The notes below the pieces were generated by a model. The model saw only the letters and a program-made list of their open reading frames with translations, was not told the DNA's origin and did no database searches. The position numbers were made by a program, and so were the translations under genes. A stretch of DNA of 64,000 nucleotides from Hymenobacter aranciens (GTDB lineage: Bacteria; Bacteroidota; Bacteroidia; Cytophagales; Hymenobacteraceae), in assembly GCF_030580865.1 (NCBI RefSeq), contig NZ_JAUQSY010000011.1, forward strand, positions 62,001-126,000, in the 5' to 3' direction. Below are positions 33,645 to 41,910 of this stretch, piece after piece. Every line of letters begins with the position of its first letter. Within the stretch, counting starts at the first letter, position 1.

Positions 33645-34328
33645 TTATAAATCTTCCTTCTGCGCCCGGCCCAGCGCCCGAATCGTAGCGTACCCCACCA
33701 GCAGAAACACGCCAAACACTACCGTCACGCCCCAGGTGCGCGGGTAGGCGAAGGGGTGGACAAACCGGTCCACGATGTCGTAAAACAGCGTCAGCGGGTT
33801 CGTTACCACGTACCAGCTATTAAAACGCAGGTAGCGCCCCAGATAAATGCCGAAGCTGCTCAGCATCAGGGCCAGCGTGGCAAATGCCCAGCCCGCCCCG
33901 AAACCCAGGCGGCGCTGCACCAGCTGCTGCATGTCGCTCAGCGAGGCATAGGCCAGCATCAGGCCGTTCCAAGCGCAGCTCATTATCAAAGCTAAATCGT
34001 ACCACAGCGGCACGTCCGGCCGGGTGTCGAGGTGAAATAAATCGGTGATGATGTAGGGCGCATTGGGAAAAAACAGCAGCCATATCGCGCCTACCGGCAA
34101 TAAAAGCCGCGCCCGCAACCGTCCCCGCGCCAATCCCAGCAGCGTGCTCAAACCGTAGGGCACCAACGCCAGAAACAAATTCCAGAGCATGAATACGAAG
34201 TGCCAGCGGCCAGACAATACCACGCGCCCCGCTACCAGCAACACGCTCAAGGCCACCGATAACGCCAGGACAAAAAGGAGCGTTAAACGCGGGCGACTCA
34301 GGGAGAGGGCAGAGGGCTGCATGGGCAA
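33645..34328 (-). CDS. DUF1361 membrane protein
   Basis: A 227-residue integral membrane protein of the DUF1361 family, function unknown. About six transmembrane segments (residues ~13-33, 42-62, 73-85, 105-125, 140-160, 195-217). The family signature LLFFPNAPYIITDLFHL is at about residue 84, followed by the conserved WYDLALI. The true start may be the second Met at 34322. No downstream partner is close; the barrel gene on the same strand starts 163 nt away. Confidence 0.85.
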   Translation of the reverse strand: MPMQPSALSLSRPRLTLLFVLALSVALSVLLVAGRVVLSGRWHFVFMLWNLFLALVPYGLSTLLGLARGRLRARLLLPVGAIWLLFFPNAPYIITDLFHLDTRPDVPLWYDLALIMSCAWNGLMLAYASLSDMQQLVQRRLGFGAGWAFATLALMLSSFGIYLGRYLRFNSWYVVTNPLTLFYDIVDRFVHPFAYPRTWGVTVVFGVFLLVGYATIRALGRAQKEDL

Positions 34329-34422
34329 TAAATAAGGGGGCAGGAGGGAAGATAACGCCGAAAAGGTCGCAGCAAGTATCGTTCCGGTTGCTACTTATAG
34401 GAATTCGGGCGGGGTTTGTGGC

Positions 34423-34430
34423 TAATTTTG
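34423..34430 (+). promoter_or_regulatory. Predicted -7 element for the 604-residue protein
   Basis: TAATTTTG, a full TAnnTTTG match, with its last base 13 nt before the ATG at 34444. No TTTG at the standard upstream distance. Confidence 0.45.
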
Positions 34431-34443
34431 CCCACCTTTCCGC

Positions 34444-36258
34444 ATGGTTAGGCTAACTCGCTTCGGTTTGATGATGTTTTTTTCTCCGCTTCGGAAAATG
34501 GCAACTGGTGCGGTAATGGGCTTGCTGGTAACGGCTTCGGCCCTGGCCCAGCCCGCTGGCACCACCAAGCTGGCCACCAGCCCGGCCGCGCAGGACCTGC
34601 GCTACCGCAGCGGCAAATCCCAGCTCGACCAGGGCCACTACGAAACTGCCCTCAAGGAGCTGGAACCCCTGGCCGCGCCCGCCGCCCGCTTTGCCCGCGC
34701 CGCCGATGCGGCCTATCTCAGCGCCGTGGCTGCCGCCCGCCTCCGGCAGTGGCCCGAAGCCGAACAGCTGCTCAACCTGTTGCGCACTGAGTATCCCACG
34801 TACCCCAACCTGCCTGATGCGCTGTTTCTGCAGGGGCAGGTATCGTTTGAGCAGGAGGATTTTGACACTGCGCTGAAGGCGCTAGCGCAGCTTCCCGCCG
34901 ACCGCTTCACCACCGAGCGCGAGGCTATGAAAACGGCCTATCTGTCTCGCATTCAGGACCGCGCCACCTGGCAGCGCCTACTCAAGCGTTACCCCGCCGA
35001 TGCCACCCTGGCCCGCGCCTACGCCGAGCGCCTCGGCCCCGGTGGCCTCTTCACCGAGGCCGACCGTCCCCAGCTGGAAGAGCTGATAACCAAATTCAAC
35101 CTCGACCGCAGCCGCTACGCTCCGCGCCCCCGCGCCGCCCGCAAAAGCAGCTACAGCGTGGCCGTGCTGCTGCCCTTCGAGCTCAACGACCCCAGCTGGC
35201 AAACCCAGCGCAAAAACCAGTTCGTCACCGACCTCTACGCCGGCCTGCGCCTGGCCCAGGACTCGCTGGAGCGCGCCGGCCACCCGGTGCAGCTATTCGC
35301 CTACGATACCGGCGCCGACACCCTGAAACTGAAGCAGGTGCTGGCTCTGCCCGAGCTGGGCAGCATGGATTTGATTGTGGGGCCCATCTATAAATCGGGC
35401 GCCAAGCTGCTGGCCCGCTACGCCCGCGAGCACCAGATTGCCTGCGTCAATCCGCTGTCGCAGGACGCTGATTTGGTAGTAGATAACTCCTGGCATTACC
35501 TCTTTAGTCCCAGCGCCGCGACGCAGGGCCGGGTAGCCGCGCAGTTTGCCCTTACGGCCTTCGGCAGTGGCAAGCCCGGCATTATTCTGCACGAAGACAG
35601 CAAGGACGAAGCCGATTTTGCCGCTGCCTACAAGGAAACCTACGAAGCGCAGGGCGGCAAAATCAGTGCCCTGCGCCGCTTCAATCCCGATGTGGATGAA
35701 AGCCTGAAAGCGGCCTTTGCCGGCCTCGACCTGGGCGGCGCCAGCCACCTCGTAGTGGCCTCCGACAACCGCCGCACCGGTCCCTACACAATGACCGCGC
35801 TGTCTGCGCTGGGCGTGGCCCAGCCCGTCCCGTCCAAAACGCCCGCCACCCCCCGGCCCGTGCCGCCGCCGGTAGTGGCGCGCCCGCCGCTGCTCTGCCC
35901 TGCTTCCTGGCTCGATAACACCCGTCTCGACATCGAACGACTCGGTGGGCCGGGCGTATATTTTATTCACCCCAAGTATTATAACGACCAGGCATTGGGC
36001 TTTCGCCGCTTCCGCCAACTGTACTTGGCGCAACAGCATCTGCCGCCTTCCGTGTTCGCCAGCCAAGGCTTCGAGCTATTGCTGTTCTTCGGTACCACTC
36101 TCCACCAATACGGGCCTAATTTCCAACCCAGCCTGGCCACCGCTGGCCCTGTCACCGGCGCTGTTTTCGAAGGTGAAAGCTACGCTAACGGTGCGCATGA
36201 TAATCAGCTAGTGCCCATCACCAAGCTCGAAAATCTGGAGCTTCAGGTGGTGCGGTAA
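34444..36258 (+). CDS. TPR plus periplasmic-binding domain protein, LpoA-like
   Basis: A 604-residue protein with a signal peptide near residues 15-35 (MATGAVMGLLVTASALAQ). Helical TPR-like repeats follow (about 50-215). Then comes a Leu/Ile/Val-type binding fold (about 235-595) beginning YSVAVLLPFEL, with SMDLIVGPIYKSGAKLLARY and GKPGIILHEDSKDEADFAAAY. This order, TPR then Peripla_BP_6, is that of LpoA, the outer membrane activator of penicillin-binding protein 1A, and of similar Bacteroidota proteins. No lipobox is visible, so anchoring differs or is absent. A Pro-rich linker (PVPSKTPATPRPVPPPVVA) splits the binding domain. Confidence 0.75.
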   Translation: MVRLTRFGLMMFFSPLRKMATGAVMGLLVTASALAQPAGTTKLATSPAAQDLRYRSGKSQLDQGHYETALKELEPLAAPAARFARAADAAYLSAVAAARLRQWPEAEQLLNLLRTEYPTYPNLPDALFLQGQVSFEQEDFDTALKALAQLPADRFTTEREAMKTAYLSRIQDRATWQRLLKRYPADATLARAYAERLGPGGLFTEADRPQLEELITKFNLDRSRYAPRPRAARKSSYSVAVLLPFELNDPSWQTQRKNQFVTDLYAGLRLAQDSLERAGHPVQLFAYDTGADTLKLKQVLALPELGSMDLIVGPIYKSGAKLLARYAREHQIACVNPLSQDADLVVDNSWHYLFSPSAATQGRVAAQFALTAFGSGKPGIILHEDSKDEADFAAAYKETYEAQGGKISALRRFNPDVDESLKAAFAGLDLGGASHLVVASDNRRTGPYTMTALSALGVAQPVPSKTPATPRPVPPPVVARPPLLCPASWLDNTRLDIERLGGPGVYFIHPKYYNDQALGFRRFRQLYLAQQHLPPSVFASQGFELLLFFGTTLHQYGPNFQPSLATAGPVTGAVFEGESYANGAHDNQLVPITKLENLELQVVR

Positions 36259-36285
36259 AACTTCGTTTCGCTTTACTCTTGCCCA

Positions 36286-37587
36286 ATGCTCAATCAAACC
36301 ACCTCCGCTGCCCTTTTCGACCGTGCCAAAGCCCTCATTCCCGGTGGCGTAAACTCTCCGGTGCGCGCTTTTCGTAGCGTGGGCGGTGGCCCTGTTTTCA
36401 TGCAGTCGGCCGAAGGTGCCTGGCTCACCGACGTCGACGGCAACCGCTACGTTGATTTTATCAACTCCTGGGGACCAATGATTCTGGGGCATGCCCCGGC
36501 CGTAGTGCTCGATGCCGTGCGCGAGGCTTTGCCCCATTCGCTGAGCTTCGGCGCGCCCACCCGGCGCGAGGTCGAAATGGCCGAGCTCATCCGCGAGATG
36601 GTGCCGGGCGTGGAAAAAGTGCGGCTGGTAAACTCCGGCACTGAGGCCTGCATGTCGGCCATCCGGGTGGCGCGGGGCTACACCGGACGCAGCAAAATTA
36701 TTAAATTCGAGGGCTGTTACCACGGCCACGGCGACGCCTTCCTCATCGCGGCCGGTAGCGGTGCCCTCACGATGGGCGAGCCCGACTCGGCCGGTGTGAC
36801 AGAAGGCGTGGCGCTGGATACGCTCACTGCGCCCTACAACGACCTGGTGGCCGTCGAAGCCCTCATCGCCGCCAATCCTAACCAGGTGGCCGCCCTCATC
36901 CTGGAGCCGGTAGTGGGCAATATGGGCCTGGTGCCGCCTGCACAGGGCTTCCTGCAGAGCCTGCGCGAGCTCTGCACCCAGCACGGCATTGTGCTGATTT
37001 TCGACGAAGTAATGACCGGTTTCCGCCTCGCGCGGGGCGGCGCGCAGGAGCTGTTCGGCATCAAGGCCGACCTCGTGACGCTGGGCAAAATCATTGGCGG
37101 TGGCCTGCCCGTGGGTGCTTACGGCGGCCGTGAGGACATCATGAACTGGGTGGCACCGGCGGGCAAGGTATACCAGGCGGGTACGCTTTCCGGCAACCCC
37201 CTGGCTACCGCCGCTGGGGTGGCCCAGCTGCGTTATTTGCACGAAAATCCGAGCATTTACGAGCAACTCAACACTACTACCACCCGCCTGGCCGACGGCA
37301 CCCGCCAGATTGCTGCCGAGCTGGGCCTGCACTATACGGTAAACCAGGTGGGCTCCATGTTCAGCCTGTTCTTCACATCGGAGCCGGTAACTAATCTCGA
37401 CGATGCCAAGAAGTCGGACACGGCGGCTTTTGCCCGCTATTTCCACGCCATGCTAGAGCGCGGTATCTACCTGGCACCCTCGCAGTACGAGACGCTGTTT
37501 GTCTCCACTGCCATCACCGACGAGCTGGTGGACAAATACCTCACGGCCTGCCGTGAGTCGCTCATTGAAGCTCACAACCTGAGCTAG
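36286..37587 (+). CDS. hemL: Glutamate-1-semialdehyde 2,1-aminomutase
   Basis: A 433-residue class III PLP enzyme making 5-aminolevulinate from glutamate-1-semialdehyde in C5 haem synthesis. FDRAKALIPGGVNSPVRAFR is the family N-terminus; LVNSGTEACMSAIRVAR, FEGCYHGHGDAFL and IFDEVMTGFR (PLP Asp) follow; the Schiff-base Lys lies in TLGKIIGGGLPVGA. Full length. It follows the LpoA-like gene by 27 nt on the same strand. Confidence 0.96.
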   Translation: MLNQTTSAALFDRAKALIPGGVNSPVRAFRSVGGGPVFMQSAEGAWLTDVDGNRYVDFINSWGPMILGHAPAVVLDAVREALPHSLSFGAPTRREVEMAELIREMVPGVEKVRLVNSGTEACMSAIRVARGYTGRSKIIKFEGCYHGHGDAFLIAAGSGALTMGEPDSAGVTEGVALDTLTAPYNDLVAVEALIAANPNQVAALILEPVVGNMGLVPPAQGFLQSLRELCTQHGIVLIFDEVMTGFRLARGGAQELFGIKADLVTLGKIIGGGLPVGAYGGREDIMNWVAPAGKVYQAGTLSGNPLATAAGVAQLRYLHENPSIYEQLNTTTTRLADGTRQIAAELGLHYTVNQVGSMFSLFFTSEPVTNLDDAKKSDTAAFARYFHAMLERGIYLAPSQYETLFVSTAITDELVDKYLTACRESLIEAHNLS

Positions 37588-37624
37588 TTTTATGCTAATA
37601 GCTGTTGGCTAACAGCTTTGAATA

Positions 37625-38527
37625 ATGCCCACGCTCATGCCCAAATCCGGTTTCCTGCTCACGCTGTTCCTGCTGCTTCGCCTCACGGCCTTCGCCGAAA
37701 CGCCGGCTGAGGCCAATAAGCGCCTCTTCGACAAAACGGTGGACGAGCTTAACTTCCGCACCTTCGAAACGGTGTATGACAAGTCGTTTACCCGCGGCAA
37801 ATTCCCGTTGACGCTCCGCACCGCCGCCGCCCGCAAGAAATTCGATGGCTTCGGCGATAACAAGGGTCTGAAGCAGTTATTCCTGAATTATAATGGCATT
37901 GCCGAACGCTACAAATCGCGCTTCGGCAATGGGCCGATGACGCTGGCGGAGTTCGATAAACAACTCAACAGCATTCTGCTGGACAAGAACTTCGAGTTCT
38001 TTATCCATAACCTGCCGCGCGACGAGCGGGTGGCCCTTATCCGCGCCGAGCAGCGCCTCATCAAACAGGCCGCCGCGCAGTTCAACGACTCTGGCAACCC
38101 CGAAGACGTGGCCGCCGTGCCCCCCGCCGACGTGGATGCCGACGCCCCCGCCGAAACCGCGCCCCTCACCACCCACGGCGACGCTGACGCCGAGGCCACG
38201 GTGGTAACCGACGAGCCGCCCGTAGCTACGCCCGTCGGTGGCCCCGCCCCACGCCACGACTGGCTCGACTATTTCACGCTGCTGCTCAGCCTGGGTAGCT
38301 TCCTGGCGCTGCTGCACCTCATCGTCAACGTGTTGCCCACGCTCAGCCGCCGCGTTAACAACCTAGCCTACGAGCCTGAGCCGGAACCCGAGCCCGAAAC
38401 CCCACGCAGTCTCTTCAACCGCCTGCGCCCCACGCCTTCCACCGACCTGCACGATAATTACGAGGACGACGAAGAGGAGGAAGAAGCACCTCGTTCGCGC
38501 TACGACGACGACCGCGACGACCGCTAG
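37625..38527 (+). CDS. Uncharacterised membrane protein with acidic tail
   Basis: A 300-residue protein. A signal peptide covers about residues 1-24 (FLLTLFLLLRLTAFAET). A helical periplasmic part follows (residues 25-155). An Ala/Pro/Asp-rich linker leads to a transmembrane helix at about 217-240 (YFTLLLSLGSFLALLHLIVN). The cytoplasmic tail is extremely acidic (EPEPEPE, EDDEEEEE) with a mixed-charge end (RSRYDDDRDDR). Not recognised. It sits between hemL and dcd on the same strand. Confidence 0.7.
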   Translation: MPTLMPKSGFLLTLFLLLRLTAFAETPAEANKRLFDKTVDELNFRTFETVYDKSFTRGKFPLTLRTAAARKKFDGFGDNKGLKQLFLNYNGIAERYKSRFGNGPMTLAEFDKQLNSILLDKNFEFFIHNLPRDERVALIRAEQRLIKQAAAQFNDSGNPEDVAAVPPADVDADAPAETAPLTTHGDADAEATVVTDEPPVATPVGGPAPRHDWLDYFTLLLSLGSFLALLHLIVNVLPTLSRRVNNLAYEPEPEPEPETPRSLFNRLRPTPSTDLHDNYEDDEEEEEAPRSRYDDDRDDR

Positions 38528-38566
38528 CACGTCACCCATCCACCACCCCACCAATCCACCATCCTT

Positions 38567-39106
38567 GTGATTCTAACCGACCAGCAAATTCTGGCTGAAA
38601 TCGAAAAAGGCACCATCGTTATCGAGCCCTACGACCGCGGCTGCTTGGGTACCAATTCCTACGACGTTCACCTCGGCCGCTACCTCGCCACCTATCGCGA
38701 CGCCGTGCTCGACGCCCGCCGGCACAACGAAATCGATACCTTCGAAATCGACGCCGAAGAAGGCTTTGTGCTGCAGCCCGGCACGCTCTACCTGGGCGTA
38801 ACCGAGGAATACACCGAAACCCACGCCACCGTGCCCTTCCTCGAAGGCAAGAGCAGCGTAGGACGCCTCGGCATCGATATCCACGCCACCGCCGGCAAAG
38901 GCGATGTGGGATTCTGCAACCATTGGACCTTGGAAATCAGCGTGTCAATGCCCGTGCGGGTGTATCGGGGGATGCCCATCGGCCAATTAATTTACTTCAC
39001 CGTGCAGGGCGAAGTCGTTACCTTCTACAACCGCAAGCAGAACGCCAAGTACAACGACAAGACTGACCGTCCGGTCGAGTCAATGATGTGGAAAAACAGC
39101 TTTTAA
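38567..39106 (+). CDS. dcd: dCTP deaminase
   Basis: A 179-residue trimeric deaminase forming dUTP from dCTP. TNSYDVHLG near residue 30, LEGKSSVGRLGI near 92 (the Ser-Arg and Glu region of the active site), and HATAGKGDVGF with the following HWTLEI form the conserved core; the C-terminal QNAKYNDKTDRPVESMMWK closes the site. The start is GTG at 38567, which begins the conserved MILTDQQIL. With dgt it is one of two dNTP-pool enzymes in this window. Confidence 0.95.
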   Translation: MILTDQQILAEIEKGTIVIEPYDRGCLGTNSYDVHLGRYLATYRDAVLDARRHNEIDTFEIDAEEGFVLQPGTLYLGVTEEYTETHATVPFLEGKSSVGRLGIDIHATAGKGDVGFCNHWTLEISVSMPVRVYRGMPIGQLIYFTVQGEVVTFYNRKQNAKYNDKTDRPVESMMWKNSF

Positions 39107-39213
39107 GCAGCCTTTCCTGAACCGTGCGGCGGTTTTGCCCGTTAGAAACGGGCACCGGCGCAGCTTTAGCTGGCCCGGAACTTGCGTATCTGTTGTCTAA
39201 AAAGCCTTCGACC

Positions 39214-39756
39214 ATGAACCAGAAACCGCTTTTCGCCGCCCTGCTACTAGCCCTCGCCACCGCTCCTGCATTTGCCCAGCAGGCGCCGTCCGCAGCCGTG
39301 CAGGATAAAACTCAGCCTACCCCCCGCCTTAATCCCGTTGCCGAGCGTGCCGACCGTCTGTCCGACCGCATGGTGCGCGACCTGCACCTCAATGGTTACC
39401 AGGCCAGCCGCTTGCGAGCTATAAATGCCGATAAAGTGGCGAAGATGGCCGCCATCGAGCGTAAAAACGCAGGCAACGCCAAAGTTATTGACGATGAATG
39501 TCACGGCGTGTGCAAGGAACGTGACAAGGAGCTCCAGGCTGTGCTTAGCAACGACCAGTATAGCACGTACTTCGGTGCCCGCTCCACTTACTACAAATAC
39601 GACCGCGACTATGCTAATCAGTCGGCCAGCATCCTGCTAGCCGAATCGGTGCAGAATCCTGCGCCCATGCGTGCCAACGATGCCGTAATTTCCCCCACTA
39701 CCAAAAAGACGCCACGGCCTGCTGGCAATCTGGGGCGTAACGCTCGCTTAAAGTAA
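39214..39756 (+). CDS. Secreted protein with Spy/DUF-like helical region
   Basis: A 180-residue exported protein. The signal peptide spans residues 1-21 (MNQKPLFAALLLALATAPAFA). The mature part (RADRLSDRMVRDLHLNGYQ, DEECHGVCKERDKELQAVLS with a Cys pair, NDQYSTYFGARSTYYKYDRD) is helical and resembles small periplasmic proteins of Bacteroidota with a Spy/CpxP-like layout, where L-N-x-Y-Q and LS-DQY-x-Y motifs recur. The function is not established. The frame extends upstream to 39124, but 39214 starts the signal peptide. Confidence 0.75.
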   Translation: MNQKPLFAALLLALATAPAFAQQAPSAAVQDKTQPTPRLNPVAERADRLSDRMVRDLHLNGYQASRLRAINADKVAKMAAIERKNAGNAKVIDDECHGVCKERDKELQAVLSNDQYSTYFGARSTYYKYDRDYANQSASILLAESVQNPAPMRANDAVISPTTKKTPRPAGNLGRNARLK

Positions 39757-39773
39757 GCAAAGGCTTGACTATT

Positions 39774-39812
39774 GAAAAAACCCTTCCATTTTGCAATGGA
39801 AGGGCTTTCTTG
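39774..39812. terminator. Bidirectional terminator
   Basis: AAAAAACCCTTCCATT-TTG-CAATGGAAGGGCTTTCTT: a 10-bp stem with A-rich and T-rich flanks, between the convergent exported protein and gldC genes. Confidence 0.85.
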
Positions 39813-39828
39813 TGCGTTGCAGTGACGG

Positions 39829-40167
39829 TTATTGCTGCTGCTGCTCCTGCTTGTCCAGATACAACGAAAGCTGCTTGCACAGGGCCCGCATCTGCTCGGC
39901 CATTTCCTTATCGCCGGTGGCTGTCACGATGTTTTCTGCCATCGAGCCAATGTTATCGACCACGAAACGCTTCATCTCGTCCACTGGCATGTCCTTGGTC
40001 CAGAGGTCGATTTTCATGGTGCCGGCCTGCTCCCGGTCCCACAGCGCAATGTTGATGGCCTTGGCAAAGTGAATGTTGGGCCCCGCATCGGTAGCCGACC
40101 AGCTAATGGCCTCAGGCACTTTCTGGTCGTCGAGAGCAATGCTGAAGCGGATTTCTGATTTTTTCAT
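39829..40167 (-). CDS. gldC: Gliding motility protein GldC
   Basis: A 112-residue cytoplasmic protein of the GldC family, which supports gliding in Bacteroidota. KKSEIRFSIALDDQKVPE at the start, ISWSATDAGP, KAINIALWDREQAGTMKIDLWTKDMPVDEMKRF and a final helical tail rich in Gln match the family. GldC is not essential for gliding in Flavobacterium and its biochemistry is unknown. It is upstream of a terminator and next to dnaN; the gldA-gldF-gldG set lies 2 kb away. Confidence 0.93.
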   Translation of the reverse strand: MKKSEIRFSIALDDQKVPEAISWSATDAGPNIHFAKAINIALWDREQAGTMKIDLWTKDMPVDEMKRFVVDNIGSMAENIVTATGDKEMAEQMRALCKQLSLYLDKQEQQQQ

Positions 40168-40183
40168 TTTTCAAAAGATAAAA

Positions 40184-40286
40184 AGAACGTCATGCTAATG
40201 AAGGAAGCATCTCGTCGGCAGTAGCAACCTCAATCTTGAGAATTAGTTGCGCGGGCGAGATGCTTCTTTCGTCAGCATGACGTTCT
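40184..40286. repeat. Family A hairpin, copy 6
   Basis: AGAACGTCATGCTAATGAAG...GATGC arms with several mismatches around a CAGTAGCAACCTCAATC-type loop. Between gldC and dnaN. Confidence 0.85.
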
Positions 40287-40305
40287 AAGTAAGCACAATC
40301 GTTAA

Positions 40306-41430
40306 TTAAACGTAGTTATTGAGCATCACCGGCATCACCAGCATCAGAATGCTCTCGTTATCGTCGGCAAGTGTGGGCATGAGCAGGCCGGCGCGGTTGG
40401 GCGTGCTCAGCTCCAGCGTAATTTCATCCGAATCAATGTTCGACAGCATCTCGATGAGGAAACGGGCGTTGAAGCCAATCTCCATGTCCTCACCGTCATA
40501 TTGGGAAGCCAGGGTTTCCTTGGCTTCATTGCTGAAATCCAGGTCTTCGGCCGAAATCACTAACTCCGAACCAGCCAGGCGCAGGCGCACCTGGTGGGTG
40601 GTTTTGTTGGAATAGATGCTGATGCGGCGCACCGAGTTCAGTAGCTCCTGGCGATTGATAATGAGCTTGTTGGGGTTACTCACCGGGATAACGTTCTCGT
40701 AGTCGGGGTAGCGCTCGTCGATGAGGCGGCACACGAGGCGCATCTGGTTGAAGGAGAAGAAAGCGTTGCTCTGGTTGAACTCCACTTTCACCGGCGTAGC
40801 CTCGGAGGGCAAAGTGCTCTTCAGCAGGTTGAAGGCCTTGCGCGGGATGATGAGGTTGGCCGTCTGGCCGGCGCCCACGTCCTGGCGGCGGTAGCGCAGC
40901 AGGCGGTGGCCGTCGGTGGCGACGAAGGTAACCTGGTTATCAGCCAGCTGCACCAGGATGCCCGTCATGGCCGGTCGCAGCTCGTCGGTGCTCACGGCGA
41001 AGATGGTCTTGTTGATGGCGCGGGCCAGCGACGACGAGGGAATCTCAATAGGTGCCGAGCCCTTCACCACCGGCACGCGGGGGAAGTCGGCGGCATTCTC
41101 GCCCGCCAGCTTGTAGCGGCCGTTGGACGAGGCAATTTCGATGGTGTAGGTCTCCTCGTCCAGCGTGAAGGTCACGGGCTGGTCGGGGAGGTTTTTGAGC
41201 GTATCGAGCAGGATGCGGGCGGGAGCAGCAATGCGGCCGGTGTCGCGCGCTTCCACGGGCAGCTCGGTAATCATGCTGGTTTCCAAATCGGAAGCCGTGA
41301 TGGTGAGCTTGCCGGCTTCGATTTCGAAGAGGAAATTCTCCAGGATGGGCACCACGGGGTTGTTCGTAACCACGCCGTTGATGCTCTGCAACTGTTTGAG
41401 CAGCGCCGAGGACGAAACAATGAATTTCAT
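40306..41430 (-). CDS. dnaN: DNA polymerase III sliding clamp
   Basis: A 374-residue beta clamp that tethers the replicase to DNA. MKFIVSSSALLKQLQSINGV starts domain I; three similar clamp folds follow, and the C-terminus ends ILMLVMPVMLNNYV with the partner-binding pocket. I placed the start at 41430; a longer frame reaches 41460 but lacks conservation. A TATCTTTG element lies 28 nt upstream. No dnaA or recF flanks it, unlike many bacteria. Confidence 0.96.
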   Translation of the reverse strand: MKFIVSSSALLKQLQSINGVVTNNPVVPILENFLFEIEAGKLTITASDLETSMITELPVEARDTGRIAAPARILLDTLKNLPDQPVTFTLDEETYTIEIASSNGRYKLAGENAADFPRVPVVKGSAPIEIPSSSLARAINKTIFAVSTDELRPAMTGILVQLADNQVTFVATDGHRLLRYRRQDVGAGQTANLIIPRKAFNLLKSTLPSEATPVKVEFNQSNAFFSFNQMRLVCRLIDERYPDYENVIPVSNPNKLIINRQELLNSVRRISIYSNKTTHQVRLRLAGSELVISAEDLDFSNEAKETLASQYDGEDMEIGFNARFLIEMLSNIDSDEITLELSTPNRAGLLMPTLADDNESILMLVMPVMLNNYV

Positions 41431-41457
41431 GCGAGAGGAGGGCTTTGGGATGGAGGG

Positions 41458-41465
41458 CAAAGATA
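41458..41465 (-). promoter_or_regulatory. Predicted -7 element of dnaN
   Basis: TATCTTTG on the minus strand, 27 nt before the ATG, giving a leader of about 20 nt. No TTTG at the typical upstream distance. Confidence 0.5.
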
Positions 41466-41562
41466 CGCGGCCGGGGCGGGGTTTGGAAGGGAGCTTCGCT
41501 TATTTGCTGTACGATTTACTGGAGGTAAAAATTAGCTGATAAAACCCAACAGAAAAGAGCCC

Positions 41563-41855
41563 TTAGTGAAAGTGCTTATTGCCTTTGGAAGGTCCCAAGT
41601 CACTCAGAACAATCTCTAGTCGTTGCCATAGCAACGTTCCGACGGCGATTAAGTCGGCACAGCTATGCGACTCATCAACATCGAACTCATACTCATCCGT
41701 CCTACTCGGGTCATGGATTTCCCTGATAAGGACGCGGAACTGTCCATCAAGTAGTTTGACAGTTGCCGTTCCATAGATATTAACGGTGGGTAACTGAAGG
41801 TTATAATGTGCGCTTTGCTCTTTGCCTTTTCAAAGCGCGCTTTCGACCAGTTCAC
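41563..41855 (-). pseudogene. Frameshifted small gene, AT-rich
   Basis: Two overlapping minus-strand frames read as one protein. The first begins GTG at 41855 (MNWSKARFEKAKSKAH). The second continues as YNLQLPTVNIYGTATVKLL, then IREIHDPSRTDEYEFDVDE and IAVGTLLWQRLEIVLSDLG to a TAA at 41563. A shift of one base near 41805-41815 would join them. The downstream frame lacks a start codon of its own and looks protein-like. Base composition is lower in GC than neighbouring genes. The gap from dnaN to gldG otherwise shows nothing. Confidence 0.5.
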
Positions 41856-41910
41856 GCTTTGTGAATTTAGGTTGACGCTCCTGATTATAGCTCATTATTC
41901 AGGCTTACAG

